This document shows, piece by piece, positions 31,517 through 32,906 of a DNA stretch of 32,906 nucleotides. The DNA comes from Armatimonadota bacterium (GTDB lineage: Bacteria > Sysuimicrobiota > Sysuimicrobiia > Sysuimicrobiales > Humicultoraceae), in the NCBI GenBank assembly GCA_031081715.1, contig JAVHMA010000023.1:24009-56914 (forward strand), read 5' to 3'. A program made the translations under genes and the position numbers. The notes under the pieces were generated by a model. The model ran no database searches and was not told the origin of the DNA. It saw only the letters and a list, made by a program, of their open reading frames with translations. Numbering within the stretch: position 1 is the stretch's first letter; each line of letters begins with the position of its first letter.

Positions 31517-31611
31517 AGCCGGTCCGTGTGGCTCGCGAGCAGCAGGCCGAGGCCAGGAAGCTCGACGCCGCCATCGCCAAGAACCTTAAGGAGCTGGGGT
31601 ATGGCGGGTGA
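31513..31611 (+). CDS. 32-codon ORF, diverged copy of the hsdM 3' end
   Basis: A short frame that aligns with the last 33 codons (including stop) of hsdM, from a Met-Lys near 30793 to the stop. The last 78 bases match at 66 positions (about 85%). The protein ends in the same Lys-Glu-Leu-Gly-Tyr-Gly pattern. The hsdS ATG (31601) lies inside its end exactly as the mntA ATG lies inside the end of hsdM. It is probably a remnant of the hsdM-hsdS junction left by insertion of mntA-hepT rather than a gene with its own function. It may still serve to carry ribosomes from hepT into hsdS. Confidence 0.8.
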   Translation: MKPVRVAREQQAEARKLDAAIAKNLKELGYGG

Positions 31612-32906
31612 GTGGGTGGAGAAAGCGATTGTCGATATCGCCGACGTGGCCGGGGGAAGTACCCCGTCGACACGAGACCCCGAGAACTTCGACGGCGACG
31701 TCCCTTGGATCACGCCGAAGGACTTGGCTGGTCCGCATCCACGTTACGTCAGTCGCGGCGAACGCAATCTGTCTCGCAAGGGATTACAAAGTTGCTCTGC
31801 CCAGCTGCTGCCCGAAAACAGCGTGCTGTTGTCGAGCCGGGCACCGATCGGCTACCTCGCCATCGCCGCGAACCCGCTCGCAACGAATCAGGGGTTCCGC
31901 AGCTTGGTAGTCAAGCCTGACTATGACCATGAGTATGTGTACTACTGGTTGTCTGCCAACGTTGAGCAACTCGAACGCCACGCGACGGGGTCTACGTTCA
32001 AGGAGCTTTCCGGATCGGCTCTTAAGCAGATTCGTATTCGGCTTCCGGCCGACCGCAGCGAACAACGCGCCATCGCCCACATCCTCGGCACGCTGGACGA
32101 CAAGATCGAGCTGAACCGGAGGATGAGCGAGACGCTGGAGGCGATGGCGCGGGCGCTCTTCAAGTCGTGGTTCGTGGACTTCGACCCCGTGCGCGCCAAG
32201 ATGGAGGGCCGCTGGCGCCGCGGTGAATCCCTCCCCGGCCTGCCCGCCCACCTCTACGGCCTCTTCCCCGCCCGCCTCGTGGACTCCGAGCTCGGCGAGA
32301 TTCCGGAGGGGTGGGAGGTGGGTACGCTGGGCGACGTGTGCTCCCTGAACCCCGAGGTGTGGACGAAGGAAACTAGGCCATCCGAGATCCGATACGTCGA
32401 CCTGTCCAACACAAAGTGGGGTCGAATCGAGACCGTTACGGTGTATCCGGCGGCTGAGGCGCCGAGTCGGGCACAGCGCGTGCTTCGCCCAGGCGACACG
32501 ATCGTCGGAACAGTCAGGCCGGCAAACGGCTCCTACGCCTTGATCTCCGAGCCAGGACTTACCGGCAGCACCGGCTTTGCCGTCCTTCGACCAAACAAGC
32601 CCGCATACGCTGAGGTCGTTTATCTCGCTGCCACTTCGAGAGACAACATCGACACGCTCGCTCACTTAGCCGACGGTGCGGCGTACCCGGCAGTTCGCCC
32701 TGAGGTAGTCGCCGCCACGCCTATCGTCCATCCCGACAACGATCTGCTCGAGCGGTTAGCTTCTGCGTCAGGTCCTCTGCTTGCGAAGATGGCGACGAAC
32801 GAGCGCCAATCCCGCACCCTCGCCGCCCTGCGCGATGCGCTGCTGCCCAAGCTCATCTCCGGCGAGATTCGGGTGAAGGATGCCGAACGCTTCTTGAAGG
32901 AGCGTG
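31601..32906 (+). CDS. hsdS: type I restriction-modification specificity subunit, 3' end beyond window
   Basis: An open frame of 435 codons that reaches the window end without a stop. Two target-recognition domains read the two halves of the DNA site: about residues 1-160 (Gly-Gly-Ser-Thr-Pro-Ser near the start, Ile-Thr-Pro-Lys-Asp-Leu) and about 225-400 ([10 protein letters not shown]). A conserved helical spacer (about 165-205) has [12 protein letters not shown] and Trp-Phe-Val-Asp-Phe-Asp-Pro-Val. A second spacer at about 405-425 has [12 protein letters not shown]. Both recognition domains are visibly less GC-rich than the spacers, as expected of exchanged domains. The start overlaps the hsdM-tail copy. 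Confidence 0.95.
   Translation, partial: MAGEWVEKAIVDIADVAGGSTPSTRDPENFDGDVPWITPKDLAGPHPRYVSRGERNLSRKGLQSCSAQLLPENSVLLSSRAPIGYLAIAANPLATNQGFRSLVVKPDYDHEYVYYWLSANVEQLERHATGSTFKELSGSALKQIRIRLPADRSEQRAIAHILGTLDDKIELNRRMSETLEAMARALFKSWFVDFDPVRAKMEGRWRRGESLPGLPAHLYGLFPARLVDSELGEIPEGWEVGTLGDVCSLNPEVWTKETRPSEIRYVDLSNTKWGRIETVTVYPAAEAPSRAQRVLRPGDTIVGTVRPANGSYALISEPGLTGSTGFAVLRPNKPAYAEVVYLAATSRDNIDTLAHLADGAAYPAVRPEVVAATPIVHPDNDLLERLASASGPLLAKMATNERQSRTLAALRDALLPKLISGEIRVKDAERFLKER

Noticed and set aside
31513-31611. A new small functional protein between hepT and hsdS
   Set aside because: Its sequence aligns end to end with the hsdM C-terminus, so a duplication remnant is the simpler reading.
31784-32665. 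293-codon leftward frame opposite hsdS
   Set aside because: The + strand frame carries both HsdS recognition domains and spacers; the reverse reading has no family features.

Overview
The window is very GC-rich (about 70% by eye) and densely coded, with frequent GTG starts and many 1-4 base gene overlaps. The gene content (peptide-type ABC importers, alanine dehydrogenase, amino acid oxidase, ECF sigma factor, cyclase/STAND ATPase, toxin-antitoxin modules, type I restriction-modification) suggests a free-living, heterotrophic, high-GC soil or sediment bacterium. Nothing here fixes the phylum. A Terrabacteria-like lineage is a guess.

Left part (1-13.3 kb). A secreted protein and a small blue-copper protein are read leftwards, divergent from an ECF sigma factor and its zinc-type, membrane-anchored anti-sigma factor. 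Then come a Rieske protein fused to a large helical domain, a GNAT-like protein and tRNA-Gly(CCC). A peptide-type ABC importer (binding protein plus two permeases, no ATPase genes) runs leftwards, behind a glycogen-debranching-like glycosidase coupled to a GT4 glycosyltransferase and a small lipoprotein. A VapBC-type toxin-antitoxin pair has a palindromic operator inside its promoter and a probably leaderless mRNA.

Middle part (13.3-26.1 kb). A cyclase-STAND-TPR signalling protein overlaps an EthD-like gene. Divergent from it is a second importer operon (two permeases, binding protein) that ends in an M20-family protein with several metal ligands replaced, closed by a strong bidirectional terminator shared with an excalibur-like secreted protein. 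Alanine dehydrogenase, a CoA-transferase and a flavin amine/L-amino-acid oxidase follow. Together with the importers they suggest a peptide and amino acid scavenging lifestyle.

Right part (26.1-32.9 kb), the accessory region. Two segments have the layout of integron gene cassettes. Each starts at a GTTRRRY core, carries a gene close to its 5' end, and ends in an attC-like imperfect palindrome with bulged bases in the 5' arm. The first encodes a zinc-ribbon protein; the second a HicB antitoxin followed by a hicA toxin gene broken by one in-frame TAG. No integron integrase is visible. Directly after the second attC-like site lies a defence island: an AlbA_2/ATPase-type regulator, hsdM, an inserted MntA-HepT toxin-antitoxin pair, and hsdS, which runs off the window end. 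A diverged copy of the last 33 codons of hsdM sits between hepT and hsdS, so the origin of the insertion can be read from its junctions.
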